This document shows, piece by piece, positions 1 through 8,532 of a DNA stretch of 64,000 nt. The DNA is from Flectobacillus major DSM 103 (GTDB lineage: Bacteria > Bacteroidota > Bacteroidia > Cytophagales > Spirosomataceae): the NCBI RefSeq assembly GCF_000427405.1, contig NZ_KE386491.1, forward strand, positions 3,145,001 to 3,209,000, given 5' to 3'. A model generated the notes under the pieces. The model saw only the letters and a program-made list of their open reading frames with translations. It had not been told where the DNA came from and made no database searches. The translations under genes and the position numbers were made by a program. Position 1 is the stretch's first letter; each line of letters opens with the position of its first letter.

Positions 1-1755
1 ATGATTGACGTAGCCGAAAACTCGGGTATTGTTATCAATTCTGTAAAACTTTCAAAAGAGTTGAATGTAGAAGTAGCCGAAATCAATGCCAAAAAAGGTA
101 TTGGGCTCAATGGCCTACGCCTATCGGTCAACAAAACCTTAGAAAGCCGCTATAATTCTAACGACTCGCTCCCTGTTGAATACGCTCCAGAACTTGTTGA
201 TGAAATCAAAGCACAATACGGCGATACCGACGATTATCATGCCTTGCTTTGGCTTTCTGAACACGATAATCTAAAACAATTCAATACCGAACAAAGGGTT
301 GGATTTGACAAACTTCAGGAAAAATATGGCTGGAATTCACAAAAATTTCAGGCTCAAGAAACCGTTTCTCGGTATGCTGTTCTAAACGAAATTGTAGACG
401 GATGCCTTCACCAAATGCCTGTTGAAAGTAAACCTGTAACCACTTGGACAGACAAACTTGATAAAATATTTTTACACCAATTTTGGGGATATTTTATCTT
501 TTTGGGTATTCTGTTTTTGATGTTTCAAGCTGTTTTTACTTGGGCTTCGTATCCACAAGACCTTATCGACAATGGTGTGGCTTGGCTCAATCAGTACCTC
601 AAAGATTCTCTTCCCGAAAGTCAGTTGGTCAATTTACTAACCGATGGCCTTATTGCGGGGATTGGTGGTGTAGTGGTGTTTGTACCTCAAATTGCCTTCT
701 TATTCTTGTTTATCTCTTTGCTTGAAGAAACAGGCTATATGTCACGTGTAATGTTTATCATGGATAAACTTATGCGGCGTTTTGGCCTCAATGGCAAATC
801 GGTAGTACCACTTATTTCGGGTGTGGCTTGTGCTGTGCCTGCTATTATGAGTACTCGAAGTATTGGCTCGTGGAAAGACCGTATCATTACTATTATGGTT
901 ACACCCCTGATGTCATGTTCGGCTCGTTTGCCTATTTATACAGTTTTAATTGCATTAGTTGTTCCTGAAAAAAGTACTCTTTTCGGAATATTCGGCTTAC
1001 AAGGGGTTGCCTTATTTGCCTTATATCTCTTGGGCTTCTTTATGGCTATTTTATCGGCTTGGATTCTGAAAATTCTTCTTAAAACAGAAGAAAGAAGTTA
1101 TTTTATCATGGAACTTCCTTCTTATAAAGGCCCAAGATTTCAACATATTATGATGACCCTACTAAACTCGACCAAGGCATTTGTGTTTGAAGCAGGTAAA
1201 ATCATTGTTGCTATTTCTATTGTGCTTTGGGTATTGGCTAGCTATGGGCCAGGCAATGCTATGCAAGAAGCTGAAACCAAAGTAAAAACTGAAAACCCTA
1301 CTTTATCGGGGATAGATTTGGAAAATAAAATAGCCTCACAAAAACTTGAAGACTCGTATGCTGGTCACTTTGGGAAGGTTATCGAGCCTGTTATCAAGCC
1401 ATTGGGGTATGACTGGAAAATCGGTATTGCACTCATTACGTCATTTGCGGCCAGAGAGGTTTTTGTTGGAACGATGTCGACGATCTACAGCCTAGGAGGA
1501 GAAGTTGACGACGAAAATACAACCGTAATGAACAGAATGCGAGCCGAAATAAACCCCGACACAGGAAAACCTATGTACGACACCGCTCTAGGGTTTTCGT
1601 TGATGATTTTTTACGCATTTGCCATGCAATGTATGAGTACCTTAGCAACAACCTACCGAGAAACCAAATCGTGGAAATATCCAATGATTCAATTGGTTTA
1701 TATGACAGGCTTGGCTTATATTTCGGCATTTATTGTTTATCAGATTTTAAAATAA
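1..1755 (+). CDS. feoB: Ferrous iron transporter FeoB, 5' end outside window
   Basis: Inner-membrane Fe(II) transporter with an N-terminal G domain. Only the last 584 residues are present. The first ATG is not a start: MIDVAE is the tail of the G4 motif (NMxD) of the FeoB G protein, and INAKKGIGLNGL just after it is the G5 region. The usual membrane domain follows, with Gate motifs SGVACAVPA (Cys277 of the fragment) and MSCSARLPIY (Cys306), and SFAAREVF near 481-488. Several hydrophobic segments span about 155-575. The P-loop, switch regions and any feoA lie upstream of the window. Identity is firm; only the 5' end is missing. Confidence 0.95.
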   Translation: MIDVAENSGIVINSVKLSKELNVEVAEINAKKGIGLNGLRLSVNKTLESRYNSNDSLPVEYAPELVDEIKAQYGDTDDYHALLWLSEHDNLKQFNTEQRVGFDKLQEKYGWNSQKFQAQETVSRYAVLNEIVDGCLHQMPVESKPVTTWTDKLDKIFLHQFWGYFIFLGILFLMFQAVFTWASYPQDLIDNGVAWLNQYLKDSLPESQLVNLLTDGLIAGIGGVVVFVPQIAFLFLFISLLEETGYMSRVMFIMDKLMRRFGLNGKSVVPLISGVACAVPAIMSTRSIGSWKDRIITIMVTPLMSCSARLPIYTVLIALVVPEKSTLFGIFGLQGVALFALYLLGFFMAILSAWILKILLKTEERSYFIMELPSYKGPRFQHIMMTLLNSTKAFVFEAGKIIVAISIVLWVLASYGPGNAMQEAETKVKTENPTLSGIDLENKIASQKLEDSYAGHFGKVIEPVIKPLGYDWKIGIALITSFAAREVFVGTMSTIYSLGGEVDDENTTVMNRMRAEINPDTGKPMYDTALGFSLMIFYAFAMQCMSTLATTYRETKSWKYPMIQLVYMTGLAYISAFIVYQILK

Positions 1756-1775
1756 ATACCAATTTTGTAGCTATC

Positions 1776-2094
1776 AAACATGAGCCATTCCAAATTTGGT
1801 GAATGGTGATTTTGCAAAGGTAAATCTCTAAATGAATGATTATTTTTGAATATGATTTTCACCAGTAGAGGCACTATGCTTTGGGCTAGAGATGTGTCGT
1901 TTTAACATTTAAGATACCAAAGGCGTTCGAAATTAGTTTTTCGAACGCCTTTGGCATGAATAGCCCCTAAATTTTTCTTATTTGAGCAATTGATAAGCCT
2001 CCTCAATGTTTCACTTGACAACCTTATGAGTCTCAACAAACACAAATAGGAAATCTCTTTTAATATTACCTAAAATTTGGAATGACTCATATTT
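1776..2094. repeat. MITE-like inverted-repeat element, copy A
   Basis: This fills most of the 477-base gap between feoB and the AhpD-like gene. The ends are imperfect inverted repeats: the left end (1776 onward) reads AAACATGAGCCATTCCAAAT and the reverse complement of the right end reads AAATATGAGTCATTCCAAAT. A perfect 16-bp stem lies near the centre (1917-1932 with 1939-1954, arm CCAAAGGCGTTCGAAA). A diverged second copy lies at 11297-11553 with the same ends, central hairpin and right half. No clear target-site duplication or long ORF is present. Read leftward, the right half gives a short protein-like stretch broken by stops in both copies, so it may be a decayed transposase end. The class of the parent element is unknown. 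Confidence 0.7.
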
Positions 2095-2153
2095 TGCTTG
2101 GGTTATTCTTTCGGTATCGTTAGTATATTTCAATTTTTGTTTCATAATCTACC

Positions 2154-2181
2154 TTGTTCAATACTTATTTTCCCTATTTTG
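2154..2181 (+). promoter_or_regulatory. Possible promoter of the arsenosugar-type operon
   Basis: TTG (2154-2156) and CTATTTTG (2174-2181) are 17 bases apart. This resembles the Bacteroidota TTG/TAnnTTTG promoter, but the spacing is short and the first base of the downstream box does not match. It lies about 50 bases before the AhpD-like start and just outside the repeat element. Confidence 0.3.
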
Positions 2182-2232
2182 CAGTTCAAACAATCCTATT
2201 GACCAATATGTTTTAACAAAAACCCAAACCGT

Positions 2233-2568
2233 ATGCAAACTTACTATAACCCCGACGACCTCAAACAATTTGGTAAAATTGGTGAATTTGGAGGCAAAGA
2301 ATTAGCAGACAAATTTTTTAGCTATTATGGCGAAGTTTTTAAAGATGGTGAACTAACCGCTCGTGAAAAATCGCTTATTGCTCTGGCCGTTGCACACACG
2401 GTACAATGCCCTTACTGTATTGATGCCTACGCTGCCGATAGTTATGAAAAAGGCGTTACCGAAGGCCAAATGATGGAGGCTATTCATGTGGCGACCGCTA
2501 TTCGTGGGGGGGCTTCGTTGGTACATAGCGTACAAACCATCAATAAAGTAAAGGAAATAGCTATGTAA
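2233..2568 (+). CDS. AhpD/carboxymuconolactone decarboxylase-like protein, arsenosugar-associated
   Basis: A 111-residue all-helical AhpD-fold protein. The redox-type motif is visible as AHTVQCPYC (His55, Cys59, Cys62), the arrangement used by AhpD-like alkylhydroperoxidases. It lies 100 bases upstream of arsS on the same strand. Small AhpD-like proteins of this kind are regularly found in arsenosugar gene sets, so it is assigned there by context; its substrate is not known. It could also act as a general peroxide or thiol-disulfide enzyme. An intercistronic hairpin (2618-2645) separates it from arsS. The ATG at 2233 gives a family-typical N-terminus. Confidence 0.8.
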   Translation: MQTYYNPDDLKQFGKIGEFGGKELADKFFSYYGEVFKDGELTAREKSLIALAVAHTVQCPYCIDAYAADSYEKGVTEGQMMEAIHVATAIRGGASLVHSVQTINKVKEIAM

Positions 2569-2617
2569 TTGAGGATGTGTACCATATAACAAATACACGA
2601 TACCCCATTGATTATCA

Positions 2618-2645
2618 AGCACCAAGCAATCAAATGCTTAGTGCT
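2618..2645 (+). other. Intercistronic hairpin before arsS
   Basis: Arms 2618-2628 and 2635-2645 pair over 11 positions with one mismatch around a 6-base loop. There is a run of six T seven bases past the arm but no immediate U-tract, so it may be an mRNA processing or attenuation site within the operon and not a full terminator. Confidence 0.4.
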
Positions 2646-2668
2646 GTAGTCAGTTTTTTCGACAAACT

Positions 2669-3706
2669 ATGAAATCGCTCAACGCACAACAACACCAACT
2701 TGCCGACTCAACCTACCAAATAGCCTTACTCGAAAATGAGCCTATTGTTTCTTTTAGTGAAAAACTCAAAACCTTTGGTTTGTATCCACTAAAACCCACA
2801 GGCTTACAAATTTTTCAGGTAAATATTGGTAAAATGTGCAATCAAACTTGTGTACATTGCCATGTAGACGCTGGCCCCGACCGTAAGGAAATCATGACAC
2901 AAGAAACCATGCAGGTTTGTTTGGATATTCTTGCCAAAGCAGCTATCCCGGTTATAGACATCACGGGCGGTGCACCTGAAATGAACCCTCACTTTAGGTG
3001 GTTTGTAACTGAGCTAAAAAAGTTGGGAAAACACATTATTGTGCGTTGTAACTTAACGATTATTGTAGCCAACCCCAAATACCATGATTTACCACAGTTT
3101 TTTGCCGAAAATCAAATAGAAGTGGTATCGTCTTTGCCCTTTTATGAAGCTTCCAGAACTAATCGGCAACGAGGCAATGGAGTATTTGAAGACTCAATAA
3201 AAGCCCTTGGGATGCTCAATGCCGTAGGCTATGGACAAACCGACTCGTCACTAATACTCAATTTGGTATATAATCCTGCTGGGGCATTTTTGCCAACCTC
3301 ACAAGAAGCCCTAGAAAGAGATTTTAAGCAGAGCCTTTACAAACAACACCAAATTGTTTTTAATCAATTGTTTGCCATTACCAATATGCCTATTAGTCGT
3401 TATTTAGACTATCTGCTGCGTTCAGGCAATTATGAAAACTACATAGAAAAGCTTGTCAATGCCTTCAATCCTGTAGCTGCTAGCCATGTTATGTGCCGCA
3501 ATATGATTTCGGTAGGTTGGGACGGCTATGTATACGACTGTGACTTTAATCAGATGTTGGCTTTAAAAGTAGAAAAAAACCACCCTCAACATGTCCGTGA
3601 GTTTGATATTGAAACGCTTTTAACAAGAAATATCGTACTCGGACAACATTGCTTTGGCTGCACCGCTGGTGCAGGCAGTAGCTGCGGAGGAGAAGTTGTA
3701 GCTTAA
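2669..3706 (+). CDS. arsS: Arsenosugar biosynthesis radical SAM protein ArsS
   Basis: A 345-residue radical SAM enzyme. The [4Fe-4S] motif is CNQTCVHC (Cys57, Cys61, Cys64), followed by HVDAGPDR, a signature of the ArsS family. A C-terminal SPASM-like cysteine set CFGCTAGAGSSCGG (Cys328, 331, 339) completes the match. Family members act after the arsenite methyltransferase ArsM and join a 5'-deoxyadenosyl group to dimethylarsenic, giving the precursor of oxo-arsenosugars. Homologues with selenocysteine exist; here the positions are ordinary Cys codons. It sits between the AhpD-like gene and a glycosyltransferase 10 bases downstream, the expected operon, but no arsM is in the window. Confidence 0.9.
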   Translation: MKSLNAQQHQLADSTYQIALLENEPIVSFSEKLKTFGLYPLKPTGLQIFQVNIGKMCNQTCVHCHVDAGPDRKEIMTQETMQVCLDILAKAAIPVIDITGGAPEMNPHFRWFVTELKKLGKHIIVRCNLTIIVANPKYHDLPQFFAENQIEVVSSLPFYEASRTNRQRGNGVFEDSIKALGMLNAVGYGQTDSSLILNLVYNPAGAFLPTSQEALERDFKQSLYKQHQIVFNQLFAITNMPISRYLDYLLRSGNYENYIEKLVNAFNPVAASHVMCRNMISVGWDGYVYDCDFNQMLALKVEKNHPQHVREFDIETLLTRNIVLGQHCFGCTAGAGSSCGGEVVA

Positions 3707-3716
3707 TTGTGCCTAT

Positions 3717-4364
3717 ATGAAAGCATTACTTATATTTATTAAAAACCCCATAGAAGGTAAAGTAAAAACCCGATTAGCTCAAAAAATAGGCAATACCAAA
3801 GCGTTATCGGTGTACCTTGAGCTACTAAATATCACGAGGGAGGCTGTATTGTCTCTTCCTTTTACTAAAATCCTATTCTATTCCGATTATATCGACCAAC
3901 ATGACGATTGGGATAATACTATTTTCGACAAACAATTACAACAGGGCAACAACCTTGGCCAACGCATGGCTCAGGCTTTTCAATATGCTTTTTCCTTGCC
4001 CCATATCCAGCAAGTAAGTATTATTGGTAGCGACTGCCCTGCTATTTCGCCTTGGCATATTACAAAAGCTTTTTATGCCCTTGATACCCACGACTTTGTC
4101 ATTGGCCCAGCCAACGATGGAGGCTATTATCAGCTTGGAATGAAGCGGTTTTCAGCTACTATTTTTGAGAACAAAACGTGGAGTTCATCGGTATTAATCC
4201 AAGAAACCATCGACACCATTCGTGATTTACGAAAATCTTACTACCTACTACCCCCTCTCAACGACGTAGATACCTTTCAAGACTGTTCTGATACTTTTCT
4301 GCAATATTTATTACAAAAAAAAATTCTGACCAAACAAGATATTACCAACGCAAAAAGTCAATAA
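3717..4364 (+). CDS. TIGR04282-type arsenosugar glycosyltransferase (DUF2064)
   Basis: A 215-residue GT-A-like nucleotide-sugar transferase of the DUF2064 family. It opens with MKALLIFIKNPIEGKVKTRLA, the nucleotide-binding N-terminus of this family, and has IIGSDCPAIS and GPANDGGYYQLG, the acidic metal/sugar-nucleotide sites. It starts 10 bases after arsS. In other genomes this family is grouped with arsS and arsM, so a role in adding the sugar-derived aglycone is inferred. Its 3' end overlaps the convergent nnr gene by 23 bases. Substrate specificity cannot be read from the sequence. Confidence 0.85.
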   Translation: MKALLIFIKNPIEGKVKTRLAQKIGNTKALSVYLELLNITREAVLSLPFTKILFYSDYIDQHDDWDNTIFDKQLQQGNNLGQRMAQAFQYAFSLPHIQQVSIIGSDCPAISPWHITKAFYALDTHDFVIGPANDGGYYQLGMKRFSATIFENKTWSSSVLIQETIDTIRDLRKSYYLLPPLNDVDTFQDCSDTFLQYLLQKKILTKQDITNAKSQ

Positions 4365-5823
4365 TATCGCCAGCAATCATGGCCATCTGCCCTTTTGCTT
4401 CGGCTGCACTATCGCCTGCCCTACCATGCTGAAATACACCTAAAATAGCAGCATCGGCAGCGCTATACCCTTGAGCTAGCAAAGCTGTAATGATACCCGT
4501 CAAAACATCGCCACTGCCTCCTGTAGCCATACCAGGATTGCCAGTTGAGTTAAAATGAATTGCTCCGCTAGGCAATACCACCGCCGAGTACATTCCTTTT
4601 ATAACTACTATTACTTGGTATTGCTGGGCAAATTGTTGTACCATGTTTAGTTTTTCATAATCGTTTTGCCAATGACCAACCAAACGCTGTAATTCTTTGG
4701 GGTGAGGCGTTAGGATAGTCTGAGGTTGTAGAAAAGCCAATAGCGATTGATTTTCGGCCAAAACATTCAAGGCATCGGCATCTAGTACTAAAGGTTTTGT
4801 ATTTTCTAGTAAAAAATTCTTCAAAAAAGTAACCGTTTCAGAAGCTTTTCCCAAACCACAACCAACACCTATAGCCGAATATTTTTGTAAGTGGGGGTAT
4901 TCTGTCACAACCGCTTCGTGCTTGTCGGTACTGCATATAGCTTCTGGTACACTTGCCTGCATAATATGATAGCCACAGGTAGGAATATGAACACTCAACA
5001 GCCCAACACCCGACCGCAAGCAAGCCTTTGAAGCCAAAACACTTGCACCAATACTTCCACGACTGCCCGCTATTACTAAAGCATGACCATAAGTACCTTT
5101 ATGTGAAAATTTACTTCTCTGCTTTACCTGAGGCAACACGGTATAATAATATGGTGTTAGCACATCTTTGATATACGTTTTGCTTAGCCCAATATCCAAA
5201 ACCTCCCAATGGCCAACGTATTGCTGATTTTCAGGCAATAAAAAAGCCATTTTGGGTAATTGAAAACTTATAGTTAAATCAGGACAAATAATCGTATTTT
5301 GGGTATTGATAGGCTGGTTAGCATACAATCCTGAGGCAATATCTACTGCCACTTTAGTATATGGCAACGTATTGATACCCTCAATAACCTTTGCCAATAA
5401 ACCCTCCACAGGGCGATTTATACCAGAGCCTAATAAAGCATCTATAACAATACAATCGGCAGGCGTAGAAGTAGATACTTGCCAGTCTTCCTCTGTCTGA
5501 ATATGTTGAATAGTTGTAACCTGAGCCAAACGCTCATAATTCCACCGAAAATCATCCGATTGTTTTTCGGTATAATCAACTACCCACACTTTTACCTGAT
5601 ACTGATAGCCGATCAATAAGCGAGCTATTGCTAGGCCATCGCCCCCATTATTGCCAAGCCCACAAAATATCATGAATGAATATTGACGGCCAAAATGTTT
5701 AAGAATATATTGAGTAAAAGCCACAGAAGCCCTCTCCATCAAGTCAATCGAAGCAATAGGCTCGTGCAATATCGTATACGTATCTAAATCTCGTATTTGT
5801 TGTACATCTAGGATTTTCATCAT
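4342..5823 (-). CDS. nnr: Bifunctional NAD(P)H-hydrate epimerase/ADP-dependent dehydratase
   Basis: Repairs damaged NAD(P)HX: the N-terminal YjeF_N epimerase converts the R form, and the C-terminal ribokinase-like dehydratase restores NAD(P)H using ADP. The epimerase half shows GLGNNGGDGLAIARLL and DALLGSGINRPVEG. The dehydratase half shows AGSRGSIGAS, TPHPKEL and GNPGMATGGSGDVLTG near the C-terminus. A TTG nine bases further upstream gives a longer reading; two adjacent ATG codons at 5823 and 5820 are better starts, and MKILDVQQIRDLD fits the family N-terminus. It is convergent with the arsenosugar operon and overlaps its last gene. Confidence 0.93.
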   Translation of the reverse strand: MMKILDVQQIRDLDTYTILHEPIASIDLMERASVAFTQYILKHFGRQYSFMIFCGLGNNGGDGLAIARLLIGYQYQVKVWVVDYTEKQSDDFRWNYERLAQVTTIQHIQTEEDWQVSTSTPADCIVIDALLGSGINRPVEGLLAKVIEGINTLPYTKVAVDIASGLYANQPINTQNTIICPDLTISFQLPKMAFLLPENQQYVGHWEVLDIGLSKTYIKDVLTPYYYTVLPQVKQRSKFSHKGTYGHALVIAGSRGSIGASVLASKACLRSGVGLLSVHIPTCGYHIMQASVPEAICSTDKHEAVVTEYPHLQKYSAIGVGCGLGKASETVTFLKNFLLENTKPLVLDADALNVLAENQSLLAFLQPQTILTPHPKELQRLVGHWQNDYEKLNMVQQFAQQYQVIVVIKGMYSAVVLPSGAIHFNSTGNPGMATGGSGDVLTGIITALLAQGYSAADAAILGVFQHGRAGDSAAEAKGQMAMIAGDIIDFLRW

Positions 5824-5926
5824 ATTTATCAAGGCACTTTTAGGTTACCAAAAAGACATATTGCCACAAACCTCAAGCCTGTAGGCATTTAATCCTGTAA
5901 AAAAGCAAAAAAGCACGCATAAAAAA

Positions 5927-5957
5927 TTGGTTTTACGTTTTTTTTTCCAGAACTTTG
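5927..5957 (+). promoter_or_regulatory. Promoter of rplS
   Basis: TTG (5927-5929), a 20-base spacer and GAACTTTG (5950-5957) match the Bacteroidota TTG-N19..21-TAnnTTTG promoter except for the first base of the downstream box. Transcription would begin near 5964, giving a leader of about 130 bases before rplS. Confidence 0.55.
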
Positions 5958-6094
5958 CACCCCCAAAGATTAGGTAATTACGTGATTGGGCAGTCAAACA
6001 GCAATAACTCATTGTTTTACAGACCTTTAAAATCACCGCTGGTTATTAATCAAGTCAATTTATTATAGGACTTTAACAGCAAAAATCATTCAAA

Positions 6095-6451
6095 ATGAAC
6101 GATTTAATTAAATTTGTAGAAGCTGAAAACGCTGCACGCCGTGCAGAATTGCCCGAGTTCTCAGCAGGTGATACATTGAATGTACACGTAAAAATCCGTG
6201 AAGGTAACAAAGAGCGTATCCAGGTTTTTCAAGGTACTGTAATCCAACGTCGTAACAGCGGTGCTGGTGAAACTTTCACAGTTCGTAAAATTTCTAACGG
6301 TATTGGTGTAGAAAGAATTTTCCCTTTATTGTCACCAAACATCGACAAAATCGAAGTATTGCGTAAAGGTAAAGTACGTCGTGCAAGATTATTCTATCTT
6401 CGTGGAAAACAAGGTAGAGCTGCAAAAGTTAAAGAAGCTAAGAAAAAATAG
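6095..6451 (+). CDS. rplS: 50S ribosomal protein L19
   Basis: Ribosomal protein at the 30S-50S interface, 118 residues, the usual length. Family features are visible throughout: [50 protein letters not shown] and the basic C-terminus with [20 protein letters not shown]. It appears to be a single-gene transcript, with its own promoter upstream and a strong terminator 28 bases after the stop. No Shine-Dalgarno sequence precedes the ATG. Confidence 0.98.
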   Translation: MNDLIKFVEAENAARRAELPEFSAGDTLNVHVKIREGNKERIQVFQGTVIQRRNSGAGETFTVRKISNGIGVERIFPLLSPNIDKIEVLRKGKVRRARLFYLRGKQGRAAKVKEAKKK

Positions 6452-6478
6452 TCTCTTGACTAACAGCAATATACAGAG

Positions 6479-6508
6479 AAAGTCGCTCCATTGGAGTGAC
6501 TTTTTTTG
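6479..6508 (+). terminator. Intrinsic terminator of rplS
   Basis: AAAGTCGCTCCA and TGGAGTGACTTT pair over the whole length with one G-T wobble, and a run of T follows on the plus strand. Confidence 0.85.
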
Positions 6509-6520
6509 TGTTTGTCCTCA

Positions 6521-6557
6521 ACAAAAAAAGAGGCAGAAAATCTACCTCTTTTTTGTC
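6521..6557 (-). terminator. Terminator of the acyl-CoA dehydrogenase gene
   Basis: An A-rich arm with AAGAGG (6521-6537) pairs with CCTCTTTTTTGT (6541-6557). The hairpin has T-runs on both strands, lies 27 bases past the dehydrogenase stop and can work in both directions between these convergent genes. Confidence 0.75.
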
Positions 6558-6583
6558 TAAAAATCCCCTTTCATAAATTTATC

Positions 6584-8383
6584 TTAAAATATATATCCAT
6601 TTTTTTCAATCGCTGCCTCAGCAATTCGTCTTCTAGCATCTTTCAAATTGATTGGTTCAATCTTGGTAAAACGTTTTAAGCCCATAAGCATAACTCTTAG
6701 CTCGTCGCCTTCAGCAAATGAAGTAATAGCTACTTTTCCAGCACTATTAAGCTTGTCGATAGCCTCGTGTAAATACACCAAAGCAGCATCTTTTTGTAAA
6801 CCACAAGCCTCTTCCCCTTTCATACCTATCAATTTTTCGACACGCAATAAAGCCGACTCCGCCACGTATGTTTCAATCAGCATATCGGCCAAGTTCATAA
6901 TGATTTCTTGTTCTTGCTCAAACTTCATCATAAATTTTTGTAGAGCAGCTCCAGCAATCATCAGTGTAGCTTTTTTCATGTTTTTCAAAGCCTTTTTCTC
7001 AGCCACAAACAAACCTTCCTCCTCAGCAGCTCCAAAATCAGGAATCGACATAATTTCTTTGCCAACAGCCATAGCCGCAGGCATCAAATTAAGCTCTCCT
7101 TTCATAGCACGCTTCACAATTGTACCCACCGACAACAAACGATTGATTTCATTTGTACCTTCAAATATTCGATTGATTCTTGAATCACGATAAGCTCTGT
7201 CCATAGGAGCTTCGGCCGAAAAGCCCATACCTCCATAGACCTGAACCCCTTCATCTACCACAAAGTCTAGCACTTCCGAGCCGTGTACTTTGAGCATAGC
7301 ACATTCAATAGCAAACTGCTCGACACCCTTTAGTTTGGCCTGTCCTGCATCTACCCCACTCGCCAAAAGAGCATCAATTGCATCGTCAATATTTTGTCCT
7401 GCCCGATAACAAGCCGATTCAGAAGCAAACGTTTTAACGATAGATTCAGCTATTTTGTGTTTGATAGCTCCAAAGCTTGAAATACTCGTTCCAAATTGTT
7501 TACGCTCGTTGGCATAATTAACAGTAGTCGAAATTACCCCTTTACACGCCCCCACTACAGCCGAAGCCAATTTGATTCGGCCAATATTCAAAATATTTAC
7601 GGCTATTTTAAAACCACCTTCACGGGTATAAAGCATATTTCCGACAGGCACTTTACAATCATTGAAGAAAATCTGACGAGTCGATGAGCCTTTAATACCC
7701 ATTTTACGCTCTTCTTCGTTCATGGTAATACCCCCAAACGACTTCTCAACAATAAAGGCTGTCAATGATTTATCATTATCTATTTTTGCAAAAACGATAA
7801 ATAAATCGGCAAAACCGCCATTAGTTATCCACATTTTTTGCCCATTAATGATATAATGCTGTCCATCTTCCGACAATACGGCCTTTGTTTTTCCAGAATT
7901 GGCATCCGAGCCAGAATCAGGTTCGGTAAGGCAATAGGCTGCTTTCCATTCGCCTGTGGCTAATTTTGGTAAATATTTAGCTTTCTGCTCGTCGTTTCCA
8001 TAATACAAAATCGGCAACGTACCAATACCAGTATGTGCCGACAACGCCACCGAAAATGAATGTCCACCACCACAAGCCTCTGCTACAAGCATAGATGTAT
8101 TAAAATTCATCCCAAAACCACCGTATTCTTCAGGAATAGCCGTACCCAATAAGCCAAGTTCTCCTGCCTTGTCCATGAGCTCTACCATCAAGGTAGTATC
8201 TTTGGCATAATCTACTTCATCTAAACGAGGATGCACTTCGGTACGCAAAAAATCAATACAAGTTTGAGCAATCATTTGTTGCTCTTCCGTAAATTCTTCA
8301 GGAATAAAAATTTGCGAGGCATCAATATCTTTGATTAAAAACTCTCCGCCTTTGATGGATGATTTGCTGTCTGTAAGTACCAT
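6584..8383 (-). CDS. Acyl-CoA dehydrogenase, long Bacteroidota form
   Basis: FAD-dependent alpha,beta-dehydrogenation of acyl-CoA, the first step of beta-oxidation. The 599 residues contain the standard N-terminal, beta-barrel and C-terminal domains (CLTEPDSGSDANS; RKMGIKGSSTRQIFFNDCKVP; RIFEGTNEINRLL, whose Glu is the expected catalytic base) plus an extra helical region of roughly 150 residues at the C-terminus, as in the ACAD9/VLCAD-like group. The next gene upstream on the same strand is a MarR regulator. The promoter carries two copies of the palindrome also present before marR, so repression by that regulator is inferred. Chain-length preference cannot be told. Confidence 0.92.
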   Translation of the reverse strand: MVLTDSKSSIKGGEFLIKDIDASQIFIPEEFTEEQQMIAQTCIDFLRTEVHPRLDEVDYAKDTTLMVELMDKAGELGLLGTAIPEEYGGFGMNFNTSMLVAEACGGGHSFSVALSAHTGIGTLPILYYGNDEQKAKYLPKLATGEWKAAYCLTEPDSGSDANSGKTKAVLSEDGQHYIINGQKMWITNGGFADLFIVFAKIDNDKSLTAFIVEKSFGGITMNEEERKMGIKGSSTRQIFFNDCKVPVGNMLYTREGGFKIAVNILNIGRIKLASAVVGACKGVISTTVNYANERKQFGTSISSFGAIKHKIAESIVKTFASESACYRAGQNIDDAIDALLASGVDAGQAKLKGVEQFAIECAMLKVHGSEVLDFVVDEGVQVYGGMGFSAEAPMDRAYRDSRINRIFEGTNEINRLLSVGTIVKRAMKGELNLMPAAMAVGKEIMSIPDFGAAEEEGLFVAEKKALKNMKKATLMIAGAALQKFMMKFEQEQEIIMNLADMLIETYVAESALLRVEKLIGMKGEEACGLQKDAALVYLHEAIDKLNSAGKVAITSFAEGDELRVMLMGLKRFTKIEPINLKDARRRIAEAAIEKNGYIF

Positions 8384-8433
8384 ATTTTTAATTTGTTAGA
8401 ATTTCAACTGCTCTTTTAACATAGCTATACATT

Positions 8434-8447
8434 GTATGCAAGCATAC
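8434..8447. promoter_or_regulatory. MarR operator site 1 (downstream of ACAD promoter)
   Basis: The palindrome GTATGCAAGCATAC has two perfect 6-base arms around AA. It lies about 50 bases before the dehydrogenase ATG and 10-24 bases past the -7 box, near or just after the transcription start, where bound protein would block initiation. Its centre is 48 bp from site 2. Confidence 0.65.
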
Positions 8448-8457
8448 TAATTACTTG

Positions 8458-8489
8458 TAAAGATAATAAATAAAAAAAATGTTATGCAA
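8458..8489 (-). promoter_or_regulatory. Promoter of the acyl-CoA dehydrogenase gene
   Basis: Read on the minus strand, TTG (8489-8487), a 21-base spacer and TATCTTTA (8465-8458) resemble TTG-N19..21-TAnnTTTG with one mismatch. The TTG lies inside operator site 2 and site 1 lies just downstream, so the promoter is bracketed by operators. Confidence 0.5.
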
Positions 8490-8500
8490 GCATAACATTT
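8477..8500. promoter_or_regulatory. MarR operator site 2 (24-bp palindrome)
   Basis: The best copy of the motif: core TTATGCAAGCATAA, extended to perfect 11-base arms on each side of the central AA. It overlaps the -33 element of the predicted dehydrogenase promoter. The same core recurs only upstream of marR (9133-9146), which supports it as the binding site of the MarR protein. Confidence 0.7.
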
Positions 8501-8532
8501 AAAATATTTTCAAGAAATTATTAAAAAGCAAA

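Noticed and set aside
1-60. ATG at position 1 as the start of a short FeoB
   Set aside because: MID belongs to the NMxD guanine-specificity motif, so the G domain continues upstream of the window.
5845-6036. 63-codon open frame upstream of rplS on the minus strand
   Set aside because: Low-complexity translation of the rplS promoter and leader; no family resemblance.
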